DNA of 12,547 nucleotides from positions 1-12,547 of the forward strand of contig JAJXVC010000030.1 of assembly GCA_021782295.1 (NCBI GenBank), in the 5' to 3' direction. Numbering within the stretch: position 1 is the stretch's first letter; the number at the start of each line of letters is the position of its first letter. The position numbers and the translations under genes are program-made. The notes below the pieces were generated by a model, which did no database searches, was not told where the DNA came from, and saw nothing but the letters and a program-made list of their open reading frames with translations. The DNA is from a bacterium. GTDB taxonomy: Bacteria > Eremiobacterota > Eremiobacteria > Baltobacterales > Baltobacteraceae. Below, piece by piece: positions 5,536-12,547 of the stretch.

Positions 5536-7374
5536 ATGTGCGGGATCGTCGGGTATGTCGGGCCGAAAAATGCAGTTCCCTTCCTCCTCGACGCGCTCTC
5601 GCGCCTAGAGTATCGCGGCTACGATAGTGCCGGCGTCGCCGTCATCGACGAGAGCGGCCGGTTGGTCGGATCGAAGGCCGAAGGCAAGCTCGCGCGTCTC
5701 ACCGAGCGTCTGCAGAACGAAGGGGAAGTCGCCGGACATATCGGCTTAGGGCACACCCGCTGGGCAACGCACGGTCGCCCCTCCGATGCCAACGCTCACC
5801 CGCACCTCGACTGCAGCGGTCGGATCGCCGTGGTGCATAACGGCATCATCGAAAATTATTCGTCGCTGCGCGCGGCACTCATCGAACGCGGTCATCGCTT
5901 TATCAGCGAGACCGACACCGAGGTTCTCGCGCATCTTATCGAGCAGCACTACGACGGTGACCTCGCCGGAGCGGTGCGCCGTACGTTACGCGAAGTGGTC
6001 GGCGCCTATGCCTTGGGCGTCATGAGTAGCGAGAGCCCCGAGCAACTGGTTTTCGCGCGAAACGGCGCGAGCCCGTTGGTGATCGGCATCGGTGACGGCG
6101 AGATGTACGTCGCATCGGATACGCCGGCGATTCTGCCGTACACGCGAAAAGAGATCGTCCTCGAAGAGGGCGAGATGGCGGTCGTCGAGAGCGACGGCGT
6201 CACGATCACCGATTACGAAGGGAACCGCGTCGAGCGGAAAGTCGCGTTGGTGACCTGGGATGCAAGCTCCGCCGAAAAGGGCGGTTTCAAACATTTCATG
6301 CTCAAAGAGATCTTCGAGCAGCCGAACGTCATAAAAGAAACACTCGCCGGGCGGATCGATGACGCGCTCGACGTGCGCCTCGAAAGCGAGTTGGGTGCGC
6401 TCGACGAGCGACTCAAGTCGATCGGGAAAATCGCGATCACCGGATGCGGCACGGCATACTATGCGGGCATGGTCGGCATGTACTTGCTGCGTTCGTTGGT
6501 CCGCCTTCCCGTCGAGATGGAATTAGCGAGCGAATTTCGGTACGGCGACCCGGTGATCGACGCCTCGGCGCTGACGATTGCGATGTCGCAATCCGGCGAG
6601 ACTGCGGATACCGTCGAAGCAGTGCGCGTGGCGCGCTCGGCCGGAAGCGCGGTCTTGGGGATCTGCAACAAGCTCGGATCGCACTTAACACGCGTCGTCG
6701 ACGCGACGCTCTTTACGCGCAGCGGCCCCGAGATCGGCGTGGCGGCGACGAAGACCTACGTCGCGCAGGTGACGGCGATGACGCTCTTCGCGCTTCACCT
6801 CGCTCGGCTCCGCAATAGCGCTTCGAAGGAGCGGTTGCGCGAAATCGCCGAGGGCACCCGGCTCCTCCCGGCGGCGGTCGACGCGGTGCTCAATGCCAGC
6901 GCCGAAATTCGCAAGGTCGCAAAGAAGATTCGCAAGGCCCATAGCGCGCTCTTCATCGGCCGCTATATCAACTATCCCACCGCGTTGGAGGGCGCGCTCA
7001 AACTCAAAGAGATCGCCTACCTGCATGCCGAGGGCTACGCAGCCGGGGAAATGAAGCATGGCCCGATCGCGCTGCTCGATGCGAGCGTGCCGGTGATCGG
7101 CGTCGTGACGCACGGGCGCGTACGCGAGAAGATGCTTTCGAACCTCATGGAGTCCCGCGCGCGCGAAGCACCGGTGATCGTCGTTGCCAATCACGGCGAC
7201 GAGGAGGCGGCGGCGGTCGCCGATCACGTCTTCTGGGTGCCGAAGGTCGACGAATTGTTGGCACCGATCGTCAACGTTCTCCCGCTCCAGTTGCTGGCGT
7301 ACCATATCGCCGACTTGGACGGCAAAGATGTCGATCAACCGAGGAATCTCGCAAAGACCGTCACCGTCGAATAG
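5536..7374 (+). CDS. glmS: Glutamine--fructose-6-phosphate aminotransferase (isomerizing)
   Basis: GlmS makes glucosamine-6-phosphate from fructose-6-phosphate and glutamine, the first step toward UDP-GlcNAc for peptidoglycan and lipopolysaccharide. The 612-aa length is typical. The glutaminase (class II amidotransferase) domain, about 1-240, starts MCGIVGYVG with Cys2 as the N-terminal nucleophile after Met removal, followed by HTRWATHG (73-80), HNGIIENY (101-108) and SETDTEV (124-130). Two SIS domains follow: [14 protein letters not shown] and SQSGETADT (351-359) in the first, and [28 protein letters not shown] (483-510, with E492 and H508) in the second. The C-tail is [13 protein letters not shown] with the sugar-site lysine K607. 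All expected residues are present. The upstream gap is 6 nt, which leaves no room for a glmS ribozyme. rph follows after 14 nt. Confidence 0.98.
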   Translation: MCGIVGYVGPKNAVPFLLDALSRLEYRGYDSAGVAVIDESGRLVGSKAEGKLARLTERLQNEGEVAGHIGLGHTRWATHGRPSDANAHPHLDCSGRIAVVHNGIIENYSSLRAALIERGHRFISETDTEVLAHLIEQHYDGDLAGAVRRTLREVVGAYALGVMSSESPEQLVFARNGASPLVIGIGDGEMYVASDTPAILPYTRKEIVLEEGEMAVVESDGVTITDYEGNRVERKVALVTWDASSAEKGGFKHFMLKEIFEQPNVIKETLAGRIDDALDVRLESELGALDERLKSIGKIAITGCGTAYYAGMVGMYLLRSLVRLPVEMELASEFRYGDPVIDASALTIAMSQSGETADTVEAVRVARSAGSAVLGICNKLGSHLTRVVDATLFTRSGPEIGVAATKTYVAQVTAMTLFALHLARLRNSASKERLREIAEGTRLLPAAVDAVLNASAEIRKVAKKIRKAHSALFIGRYINYPTALEGALKLKEIAYLHAEGYAAGEMKHGPIALLDASVPVIGVVTHGRVREKMLSNLMESRAREAPVIVVANHGDEEAAAVADHVFWVPKVDELLAPIVNVLPLQLLAYHIADLDGKDVDQPRNLAKTVTVE

Positions 7375-7388
7375 CGAAGGCCCAGGGC

Positions 7389-8123
7389 GTGCAAAGAAAT
7401 GATGGACGCGCCCTCGACCAGCTTCGCCCCGTGCGGATCACCCCGAACCCCCTGGATTTCGCCGAGGGTTCGGCGCTCATCGAGGTCGGCCGTACCCGGG
7501 TGCTCTGCGCCGCAACGATTGAAGAGCGCGTTCCGCCCTGGCTGAAGGGCAAAGGGCTCGGGTGGATTACCGCCGAGTATGCGATGTTGCCGCGCGCGAC
7601 GAGCGAGCGAACCGCGCGTGAGGCAGCGAAGGGCCGGCAGGGCGGTCGCACCCACGAGATTCAGAGAATCGTCGGTCGTTCGTTGCGCGCCGTCGTCGAT
7701 ATGACGAAGCTCGGGGAGCGCACGATCACGATCGACTGCGACGTTCTCCAGGCGGACGGGGGTACGCGCACCGCATCGTTGACCGGCGCATGCGTCGCGT
7801 TGTCGATCGCGCTTTCGAAGCGTTTTTCGCGCGCGCAACGCGAGCGTTGGCCGATGCTGGGATTGGTTGGTGCAGTGAGCGTCGGCATCGTCCATGGAGT
7901 ACCGATTCTCGATCTCAACTACGAAGAAGACAGCAACGCACATGTCGACATGAACGTCTTCATGACCGATGCCGGGAAGTACGTCGAGTTGCAGGGTACC
8001 GCCGAGGCCGAACCGTTCGGACGCTCGGAACTCGACCGAATGTTGGAGTTGGCGGGCAAGGGGATCGGCGAGTTATTCGCGTTCCAAAAAGAGGCGATCG
8101 AGAATGGCTGCAGCGGAAACTGA
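7389..8123 (+). CDS. rph: Ribonuclease PH
   Basis: RNase PH is a phosphate-dependent 3'-5' exoribonuclease that trims tRNA precursors and works as a hexameric ring. The 244-aa protein matches throughout: [13 protein letters not shown] (3-15), [46 protein letters not shown] (85-102; R87 is the phosphate-site arginine), [15 protein letters not shown] (116-130) and [17 protein letters not shown] (173-189, metal-site aspartates D175 and D181). GTG at 7389 is chosen because it gives the standard short N-terminus; nearby ATGs are out of frame. The 3' end overlaps the next small gene by 20 nt. The rdgB partner often found beside rph is not in this window. Confidence 0.97.
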   Translation: MQRNDGRALDQLRPVRITPNPLDFAEGSALIEVGRTRVLCAATIEERVPPWLKGKGLGWITAEYAMLPRATSERTAREAAKGRQGGRTHEIQRIVGRSLRAVVDMTKLGERTITIDCDVLQADGGTRTASLTGACVALSIALSKRFSRAQRERWPMLGLVGAVSVGIVHGVPILDLNYEEDSNAHVDMNVFMTDAGKYVELQGTAEAEPFGRSELDRMLELAGKGIGELFAFQKEAIENGCSGN

Positions 8124-8439
8124 TCTTCGCGCCCTCTACGAACGGGCGGATCGGTTTCATTTTAGCGAATCTTCGATGCGTTCGCTCCATCAGCGCGTCG
8201 GAAAGGCGATTGCGGCGGAGAACGCTCCTCGCGATCTTGAAGAGGAGTACCGACGGGCCTTGCGGCGCTATTTTTCCGGCTTCGACACGCAGACGCGCGC
8301 GCAGCTCCGCGACCTCGATCGGCGACTCTCGGAGCTCGCACAGGCGCAACTGAACTTTAACGCGGAGCGAAACGTCGCCGTCAAAAGGTTGGAGAACATC
8401 GGCGAGATGATCGGCCTTCTCGACGAGGCGACCGCGTAG
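8104..8439 (+). CDS. Hypothetical 111-aa helical protein ahead of the lipid transporter genes
   Basis: I do not recognise this protein. It is 111 aa, rich in Ala, Arg, Glu and Leu, with no signal peptide or membrane segment and no cysteine. Most of it should be alpha-helical: heptad-like Leu/Ala spacing is visible in [14 protein letters not shown] (44-57) and [22 protein letters not shown] (64-85), suggesting a coiled coil or helical hairpin. ATG at 8104 is supported by GAGG 9 nt upstream; this overlaps the rph end by 20 nt. It ends 2 nt before the permease gene, so it is probably translated with the transporter. A cytosolic accessory role is possible from position alone. It is not a STAS (MlaB) domain as far as I can see. 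Confidence 0.8.
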   Translation: MAAAETDLRALYERADRFHFSESSMRSLHQRVGKAIAAENAPRDLEEEYRRALRRYFSGFDTQTRAQLRDLDRRLSELAQAQLNFNAERNVAVKRLENIGEMIGLLDEATA

Positions 8440-8441
8440 CA

Positions 8442-9218
8442 ATGCGCTTGCTCGAACGCTTCGGAGTGGGGACGATAGCGTTTCTTGAGTATCTCGGCGG
8501 CATCGTCTCCCTCATCGGCGAGAGCATCCGATCGCTCGTCCACGCGCAGATTCGTTTTGCGGAGACCTTCGTTCAGAGTTACGAACTCGGCCTCGGTTCG
8601 TTGCTGATCGTCTTGCTCACCTCGCTCTTTACCGGCATGGTGATCTCACTGGAGTCGGCGCAGCAGGCGGTGCAGTTCGGTATCGGCAGTCTCGTCGGGG
8701 GCGCCGTTACCTATACCTCGGTGCGCGAGTTGGGGCCGATGCTCACCGCCGTGGTCGTCGCAGGGCGCGTCGGCTCGGCGATCGCCGCGGAGATCGGTTC
8801 GATGGTGGTGACCGAACAGATCGATGCGTTGCGCTCGATGGGGTTATCGCCGGTTCGCTTTCTCGTCGTTCCGCGGCTCCTTGCTTTGGCAATAATGCTG
8901 CCGCTCCTGACGATCTTCGCCGATATCATCTCGATTGTCGGCGGCATGTGGATAGCGCAGGCCTACGCGCATATCAACCCTGCAACGTTTATCTCCTCGG
9001 CGCGCCAGGCCGTCGGTTTCGACGATGTCGTTAAAGGGCTCGTCAAGGCATTGGTCTTTGCCTGTATTATCGCCTGGGTCGGCTGCTATCAGGGGCTTTC
9101 GACGCGTGGAGGAGCGGCGGGGGTCGGGCGGGCGACGACGAGCGCCGTCGTTATCTCGATCATTTTGATCTTCGGCACGAATTTCATCATGAGCTATCTG
9201 CTCTTCGGAACGCATTAA
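8442..9218 (+). CDS. mlaE: MlaE/YrbE family ABC transporter permease (lipid transport)
   Basis: This 258-aa inner-membrane permease belongs to the MlaE/YrbE/TGD1 family, the membrane core of MCE-linked phospholipid transporters. An amphipathic N-terminal interfacial helix (about 1-40) is followed by about five hydrophobic segments: near 52-70, 83-107, 145-178, 200-219 and 232-255. The family signature is clear: ELGPMLTAVVVAGRVGSAIA (96-115), then AEIGSMVVTEQIDALRSMG (116-134) and PVRFLVVPRLLA (137-148), with a later GGAAGVGRATTSAVV (223-237). ATG at 8442 follows the previous stop by 2 nt. The ATPase gene starts 3 nt after its stop, so the two are almost certainly coexpressed. Transport direction cannot be told from sequence. 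Confidence 0.95.
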   Translation: MRLLERFGVGTIAFLEYLGGIVSLIGESIRSLVHAQIRFAETFVQSYELGLGSLLIVLLTSLFTGMVISLESAQQAVQFGIGSLVGGAVTYTSVRELGPMLTAVVVAGRVGSAIAAEIGSMVVTEQIDALRSMGLSPVRFLVVPRLLALAIMLPLLTIFADIISIVGGMWIAQAYAHINPATFISSARQAVGFDDVVKGLVKALVFACIIAWVGCYQGLSTRGGAAGVGRATTSAVVISIILIFGTNFIMSYLLFGTH

Positions 9219-9221
9219 CCG

Positions 9222-9980
9222 ATGGATACATCGATCTATGCCCGACTCGATGACATCACGCTCTCGTTCGGCGAACACGTCATTCTGAAGAATTGCAGCC
9301 TCGATATCGTTCGCGGAGCGATTACCTGTATCGTCGGTCTCTCAGGAGCCGGGAAATCGACGATCCTTCGCTTGCTCGACGGGCTCATCGAACCATCGAG
9401 CGGACACGTCTACGTCGACGGACACGATCTCTGCCACACGCCGGAGCGGAAGCTCGTCGATCTCCGGCAGAAGACCAGCCTGGCGTTTCAATTCGCGGCG
9501 CTGCTCGACAGCCTCACGATCGGCGAGAACGTCGGCTTGCCGCTCCGCGAGCACACCGCGCTCCCCGACGAAAAAATTCGCCACCTCGTCGACGACGCGC
9601 TCGAGAGCGTCGGTCTCCGTCACGTCTACGACAGTTTGCCGAACGAGCTCTCCGGCGGCATGCTCAAGCGCGCGGGTTTCGCGCGGGCGATCGTCACCCG
9701 CCCGGAGCTCGTCCTCTACGACGAGCCGACCACCGGGCTCGATCCCATCGTCACCAACCTCATCACCGATACCATCCTCCGCCTTCGGCAAAAACTCGAC
9801 GGAACGGCGGTCGTCATATCGCACGATCTTCACTCGATTTTTCGCATGGCCGATTACGTTGCGATGCTGTTCGAGGGGGCGATTATCGCCTACGGCCCGC
9901 GCGAGGAGATCCGCACCTCGACGAATCCGTTCGTCCAGCAGTTCCTCACCGGCAGTGAGGTCGGTCCGATACCGGTGTAG
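9222..9980 (+). CDS. mlaF: MlaF family ABC transporter ATP-binding protein
   Basis: This 252-aa cytosolic ATPase should power the adjacent MlaE-type permease. Motifs in order are Walker A GLSGAGKST (39-47), Q-loop Q90 in LAFQFAALLDSLTIGENV (the MlaF/MCE-associated form), ABC signature LSGGM (143-147, followed by LKRAGFARAI), Walker B LVLYDEPTTGLDP (163-175) with catalytic E168, and switch H201 in ISHDLHS. The C-terminal FEGAIIAYGPREEI and FVQQFLTG are also typical of the family. All catalytic residues are intact. It lies 3 nt after mlaE and 15 nt before the MCE gene, with GGGAG upstream of the latter. The gene order is permease-ATPase-MCE, unlike ATPase-permease-MCE in E. coli mlaFED. No mlaB or mlaC homologue is in the window. 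Confidence 0.96.
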   Translation: MDTSIYARLDDITLSFGEHVILKNCSLDIVRGAITCIVGLSGAGKSTILRLLDGLIEPSSGHVYVDGHDLCHTPERKLVDLRQKTSLAFQFAALLDSLTIGENVGLPLREHTALPDEKIRHLVDDALESVGLRHVYDSLPNELSGGMLKRAGFARAIVTRPELVLYDEPTTGLDPIVTNLITDTILRLRQKLDGTAVVISHDLHSIFRMADYVAMLFEGAIIAYGPREEIRTSTNPFVQQFLTGSEVGPIPV

Positions 9981-9995
9981 AAGGGAGTCCCGAAG

Positions 9996-11486
9996 ATGTC
10001 AAAGCAAGCACAAGTAGGAGCCTTTGCGCTGGCGGCGATCGCCCTGCTTTTTGCGTTCTTCTACGTCATCACCGATTTCGGCACGCGCCACGCGGGCTAT
10101 CGCATCGGCGTACATTTTCGCTCGGCGGCGGGGCTCCATTCGGGAGCGCAGGTCTTTTTTAGCGGTGTCTCCGTCGGAACGGTCGAGAGTATCAAATTAC
10201 TCCCCGATACGACCGTCGATGTGATCCTGGCGATCAAGCCGCATGTCGGCGGGCAGGCCGTGCGCATTCCGAGTGAATCGAAGTTCCTCATTCAGGCGCC
10301 GCTCACCGGCGATCCGAGCCTGCTGATCGTGCCGCCGCGCCCCGAGCCCGGAGAGCAGCCGGAGATCATCGCTCCCGGCGTCATGCCGATCTCCGAGCAA
10401 CCACAGGGAACCAATACCGCGACGATCGCCGACCTCGTTGCCGAGGGGCAGGGGCAGTTAAAAGTGCTCAACGGGGTACTCGCCGATGTCGCGAAACGCG
10501 AACCGCGATTGCTCGATGAACTCCAGCAAACGCTGGAAAATACCAACGCGTTGACGGCGACAGCGAACCAGACCGTCGCTCGGCTCGCCGCTCAGAGCAG
10601 TGCGATCGCCGACAACTTACAGAGTAACCTCACGATTGCCAGCGGGCATATCGTTTCGATGACGAGCACGTTGGACAAGACGGTTCGCGGAAACTCCGAC
10701 CGTCTCAACGAGACATTGGCGCAGATACAGGGCACCGCAACGGCGCTGAATTCGACGATGCAGATCGTGGCGAGCATCGCGAACGATCCGTCGTTTCGGG
10801 GCAACGTTCTCGCGACGACGACGAATATCGCCGACGCAAGCGCAAAGCTGAAGAAGATGGCGACCGATCTGGAGAGCATCACCGGCGATCCCGAAACGCA
10901 ACACCGTATCCGCGATACGATTCGGAATCTCGACGAGACATCGCAGCGCGCAAATTCGCTGCTCGGTGCGCTCGGCGGGCGGAGGCAACCGTCGCGATCC
11001 GCAGCGGGGGGGGCGCCCAAACGCTTCGCTCCGCCGACGCGGCTCTCGCTCTTTGCAGCGAAGGTACGGATCAGCGGCTATGCGCCCGAACGCGTCGGCG
11101 GAGGTTCGCCGTTGCTTGGGAGCTCGCGGGGGCCGTACAGTTCGATCGCTCTGCGCTTCTTACCGCGGGCACCGACGCAGTTGCTTGTTGGGGCAAACGA
11201 TTTAGGAAGCGGAGCGACAACGGTAAATCTCGCCGCCGTTCGACGCATCGGTCGCGGGCTCTATTTCGGCGGCGGCATACTCTATTCGCGACTCGGCGTT
11301 CTCGGTGGTTACTCGCGAGGAACGCTCGGCTTTTCGACCAAACTCTACGACGTCGCCCGGCCGATGCTCGACCTCTCGACGAAGTTGCGGGTTGCGCCGG
11401 GTGTAAAGCTCTTTTTCGGCGAGCGCGATGTTCTGCATGCGCAGCGTCGGAACGTCTATGGAGTCGAATTTACCGATGCACCGTGA
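9996..11486 (+). CDS. mlaD: MCE (MlaD-type) substrate-binding protein with coiled coil and beta-rich C-terminal domain
   Basis: This 496-aa protein is the periplasmic lipid-binding partner of the E/F transporter. It has one N-terminal membrane anchor (about 8-27, cytosolic tail SKQAQ) and a single MCE domain (about 35-113; SAAGLHSGAQVFFSGVSVG, then IPSESKFLIQAPLTGDPSLLI). A long Ala/Thr/Asn/Leu-rich helical or coiled-coil region follows (about 140-327), then a low-complexity linker (328-348) carrying a G8 tract. The C-terminal 150 residues (348-496) are beta-like, with alternating hydrophobic stretches such as TQLLVGANDLG, LYFGGGILYSRLGVLGGY and GVKLFFGERDVL. E. coli MlaD (183 aa) lacks this part. 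Similar tails occur on some deltaproteobacterial MCE proteins from memory; a partial outer-membrane barrel is possible but the final residue is not aromatic. ATG at 9996 has GGGAG about 8 nt upstream. The end overlaps panE by 11 nt. Confidence 0.93.
   Translation: MSKQAQVGAFALAAIALLFAFFYVITDFGTRHAGYRIGVHFRSAAGLHSGAQVFFSGVSVGTVESIKLLPDTTVDVILAIKPHVGGQAVRIPSESKFLIQAPLTGDPSLLIVPPRPEPGEQPEIIAPGVMPISEQPQGTNTATIADLVAEGQGQLKVLNGVLADVAKREPRLLDELQQTLENTNALTATANQTVARLAAQSSAIADNLQSNLTIASGHIVSMTSTLDKTVRGNSDRLNETLAQIQGTATALNSTMQIVASIANDPSFRGNVLATTTNIADASAKLKKMATDLESITGDPETQHRIRDTIRNLDETSQRANSLLGALGGRRQPSRSAAGGAPKRFAPPTRLSLFAAKVRISGYAPERVGGGSPLLGSSRGPYSSIALRFLPRAPTQLLVGANDLGSGATTVNLAAVRRIGRGLYFGGGILYSRLGVLGGYSRGTLGFSTKLYDVARPMLDLSTKLRVAPGVKLFFGERDVLHAQRRNVYGVEFTDAP
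11006..11013 (+). repeat. G8 homopolymer tract in the MCE gene linker
   Basis: Eight consecutive G bases span codons 337-340, between the coiled coil and the beta-rich C-terminal domain. Loss of one G would shift reading to a frame that ends at 11205, removing the C-terminal domain. The reading frame is open across the tract as given. Like the G7 tract at 4157, it is preceded by GCAGC. Confidence 0.9.
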
Positions 11487-12429
11487 GAACTTCGATGGAC
11501 GCCCGCGGATCGGATTGATCGGCGGCGGTTCGATGGGGACGCTCTTCGGTCGCCATCTTGCCGAGATCGCCGATGTGACGATACTCGAATCGAAGGAATC
11601 CGTGCGCGCAGGGTTGGAAAATGCGGGGCTGCGCGTGAACGACGGAGCGCCGCAGAAGGTTCGCATCGCGCAACGCGCGCGCGATCTCTTTGCCTCCGAC
11701 GTACTCTTCCTCTTTGTGAAAGCGGTCGACACCCTGCGCGCGCTGCGGCCGTTCGCCGGTGAACTCAACCCCACCACGGCAATCGTTTCGCTCCAAAACG
11801 GCGTCGGGAACGAAGATGCGATCAAGACCGCACTCGGCGGCGCAGTTCCGGTGATTCTCGGCGTAACGACCGAATCGGCGGAGACCGTCGCTCCGGGAGC
11901 GGTGCGAAGCTCCGAACAGGGCATGACGCTCATCGGGTCGGCGGGCGCGTCGGCAGCGACCGCGGCGGCGGTTGCGTCGCTGCTCTCGAAGAGCGGTCTG
12001 CGCGCCGCGGTGGTCTACGACATCAAACCGCACCTCTGGGGAAAACTCGTCGCCAACGCTGCGGTCAATGCGCTTTCAGCTATTTTGGATTGCACCGCCG
12101 GCGAGATTTTGCGCGAGACGAACGCGGCGCGGCTCGCGGAGTCGCTGGCAGAAGAAGCGGCCGCCGTCGCGGCGGCGCTGAAGATCGCGTTACCCTTTGC
12201 CAATCCGTGGCAGTATGTCACTGAAGTGATTGCGGTCGGAGCGGAGAGCAAAAGCTCGATGGCCTTCGACTTAGAGTTGGGGAACAAGAGCGAGATCGAG
12301 CATCTCAACGGTGCTGTCGTCGCACTCGGGCGCCGTGCCGGCGTCGCAACACCCTTTAACGAGGCGGTCGTACGCCTGATGAAATCCTTAGAAGCTCTTC
12401 GTGGAAACAAAGGAGCGCTCATATCATGA
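11476..12429 (+). CDS. panE: 2-dehydropantoate 2-reductase (ketopantoate reductase)
   Basis: This enzyme reduces ketopantoate to pantoate with NADPH, on the route to pantothenate and CoA, in the cytosol. From ATG 11476 it is 317 aa. The Rossmann loop is GLIGGGSMG (13-21). Other family marks are FVKAVDT (80-86, K82), SLQNGVGNED (105-114), GVTTESAETVAPGAV (129-143), LWGKLVANAAVNALSAI (188-203, catalytic K190 with N194 and N198), SSMAFDLELGNKSEIEHLNG (260-279, E274) and TPFNEAV. All key residues are present. ATG 11476 has GGAG 12 nt upstream and overlaps the MCE gene by 11 nt; ATG 11458 would add six residues and cannot be excluded. The stop overlaps the next gene's ATG as ATGA. Some ketopantoate reductase-family members act on other 2-oxo acids, so the exact substrate is probable rather than certain. 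Confidence 0.92.
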   Translation: MHRENFDGRPRIGLIGGGSMGTLFGRHLAEIADVTILESKESVRAGLENAGLRVNDGAPQKVRIAQRARDLFASDVLFLFVKAVDTLRALRPFAGELNPTTAIVSLQNGVGNEDAIKTALGGAVPVILGVTTESAETVAPGAVRSSEQGMTLIGSAGASAATAAAVASLLSKSGLRAAVVYDIKPHLWGKLVANAAVNALSAILDCTAGEILRETNAARLAESLAEEAAAVAAALKIALPFANPWQYVTEVIAVGAESKSSMAFDLELGNKSEIEHLNGAVVALGRRAGVATPFNEAVVRLMKSLEALRGNKGALIS

Positions 12430-12547
12430 ACTGCCCGACCTGTCAGGCCGCGATTCCCGCGCAGGCGAAATTTTGCCCGAACTGCGGCGCCCCCGCGGCG
12501 ACGAGCACCGGCGTCGGAAACTATACCGAACCGGTCGGTGAGACTGA
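12426..12547 (+). CDS. Zinc-ribbon protein, N-terminal fragment cut by the window end
   Basis: The visible 40 residues begin MNCPTCQAAIPAQAKFCPNC and form a rubredoxin-like zinc ribbon with ligands C3, C6, C17 and C20. A low-complexity stretch (GAPAATSTGVG) follows. Such N-terminal ribbons usually precede a membrane segment or a signalling, FHA or other domain, so the function cannot be told here. ATG at 12426 is supported by AAAGGAG about 10 nt upstream and by an ATGA overlap with the panE stop. The frame is open to the window end. Confidence 0.85.
   Translation, partial: MNCPTCQAAIPAQAKFCPNCGAPAATSTGVGNYTEPVGET

Noticed and set aside
9983..9991. Short palindrome GGGAGTCCC before the MCE gene
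   Set aside because: Only four pairs around a single base. It is better explained as the GGGAG ribosome binding site.
1..12547. tRNA or rRNA genes, CRISPR arrays, insertion sequences, attachment sites
   Set aside because: No cloverleaf-like, repeat-spacer, transposase or long terminal-repeat pattern was seen. Nearly the whole window is coding, and the longest gap between genes is 45 bp.

Overview
This is a gene-dense, high-GC bacterial chromosome segment made of housekeeping and envelope genes. It contains no mobile element, CRISPR array, tRNA or rRNA that I can see. GTG starts, 4-nt start/stop overlaps and gaps of a few bases are common. A lipobox protein and an MCE-type (Mla-like) lipid transporter imply a diderm, Gram-negative-type envelope. 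An NFACT/RqcH gene beside gmk-rpoZ recalls the fbpA-yicC-remA-gmk-rpoZ neighbourhood of Firmicutes, although yicC and remA are absent here. A diderm of the Terrabacteria side, such as Ca. Eremiobacterota (WPS-2), would fit. That is an inference from style and synteny, not proven.

Layout. (1) 1-1907, + strand: the 3' part of queA (queuosine tRNA modification), coupled through a GTGA overlap to a PIG3-type quinone oxidoreductase. (2) 1908-2540: a short gap with a perfect 8-bp hairpin, then an Fe/Mn superoxide dismutase. (3) 2506-4083, - strand: an NFACT/RqcH protein whose 3' end overlaps sod by 35 bp. Its coding DNA, just past the sod stop, carries a strong GC-rich hairpin. Its 5' end overlaps a divergent lipoprotein gene by 17 bp around the palindrome GTGTACAC. 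(4) 4067-12547, + strand: a long co-directional run of lipoprotein, gmk, rpoZ, glmS, rph, a 111-aa helical unknown, mlaE-type permease, mlaF-type ATPase, mlaD-type MCE protein, panE, and the start of a zinc-ribbon protein.

How the genes fit together. gmk, rpoZ and rph serve nucleotide supply, transcription and RNA maturation. glmS supplies glucosamine-6-phosphate for peptidoglycan and lipopolysaccharide. The E-F-D transporter probably moves lipids between inner and outer membrane. panE supplies pantoate for CoA. The run therefore mixes growth functions with envelope building, and the spacing suggests one or two transcription units.

Most worth a second look: the MCE protein with a coiled coil plus a beta-rich C-terminal domain, the unknown 111-aa protein ahead of the transporter, the sod/NFACT hairpins and overlaps, the divergent start overlap, and G7/G8 tracts at linker positions in two envelope proteins. 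I found no wholly new system; most genes belong to well-known families.
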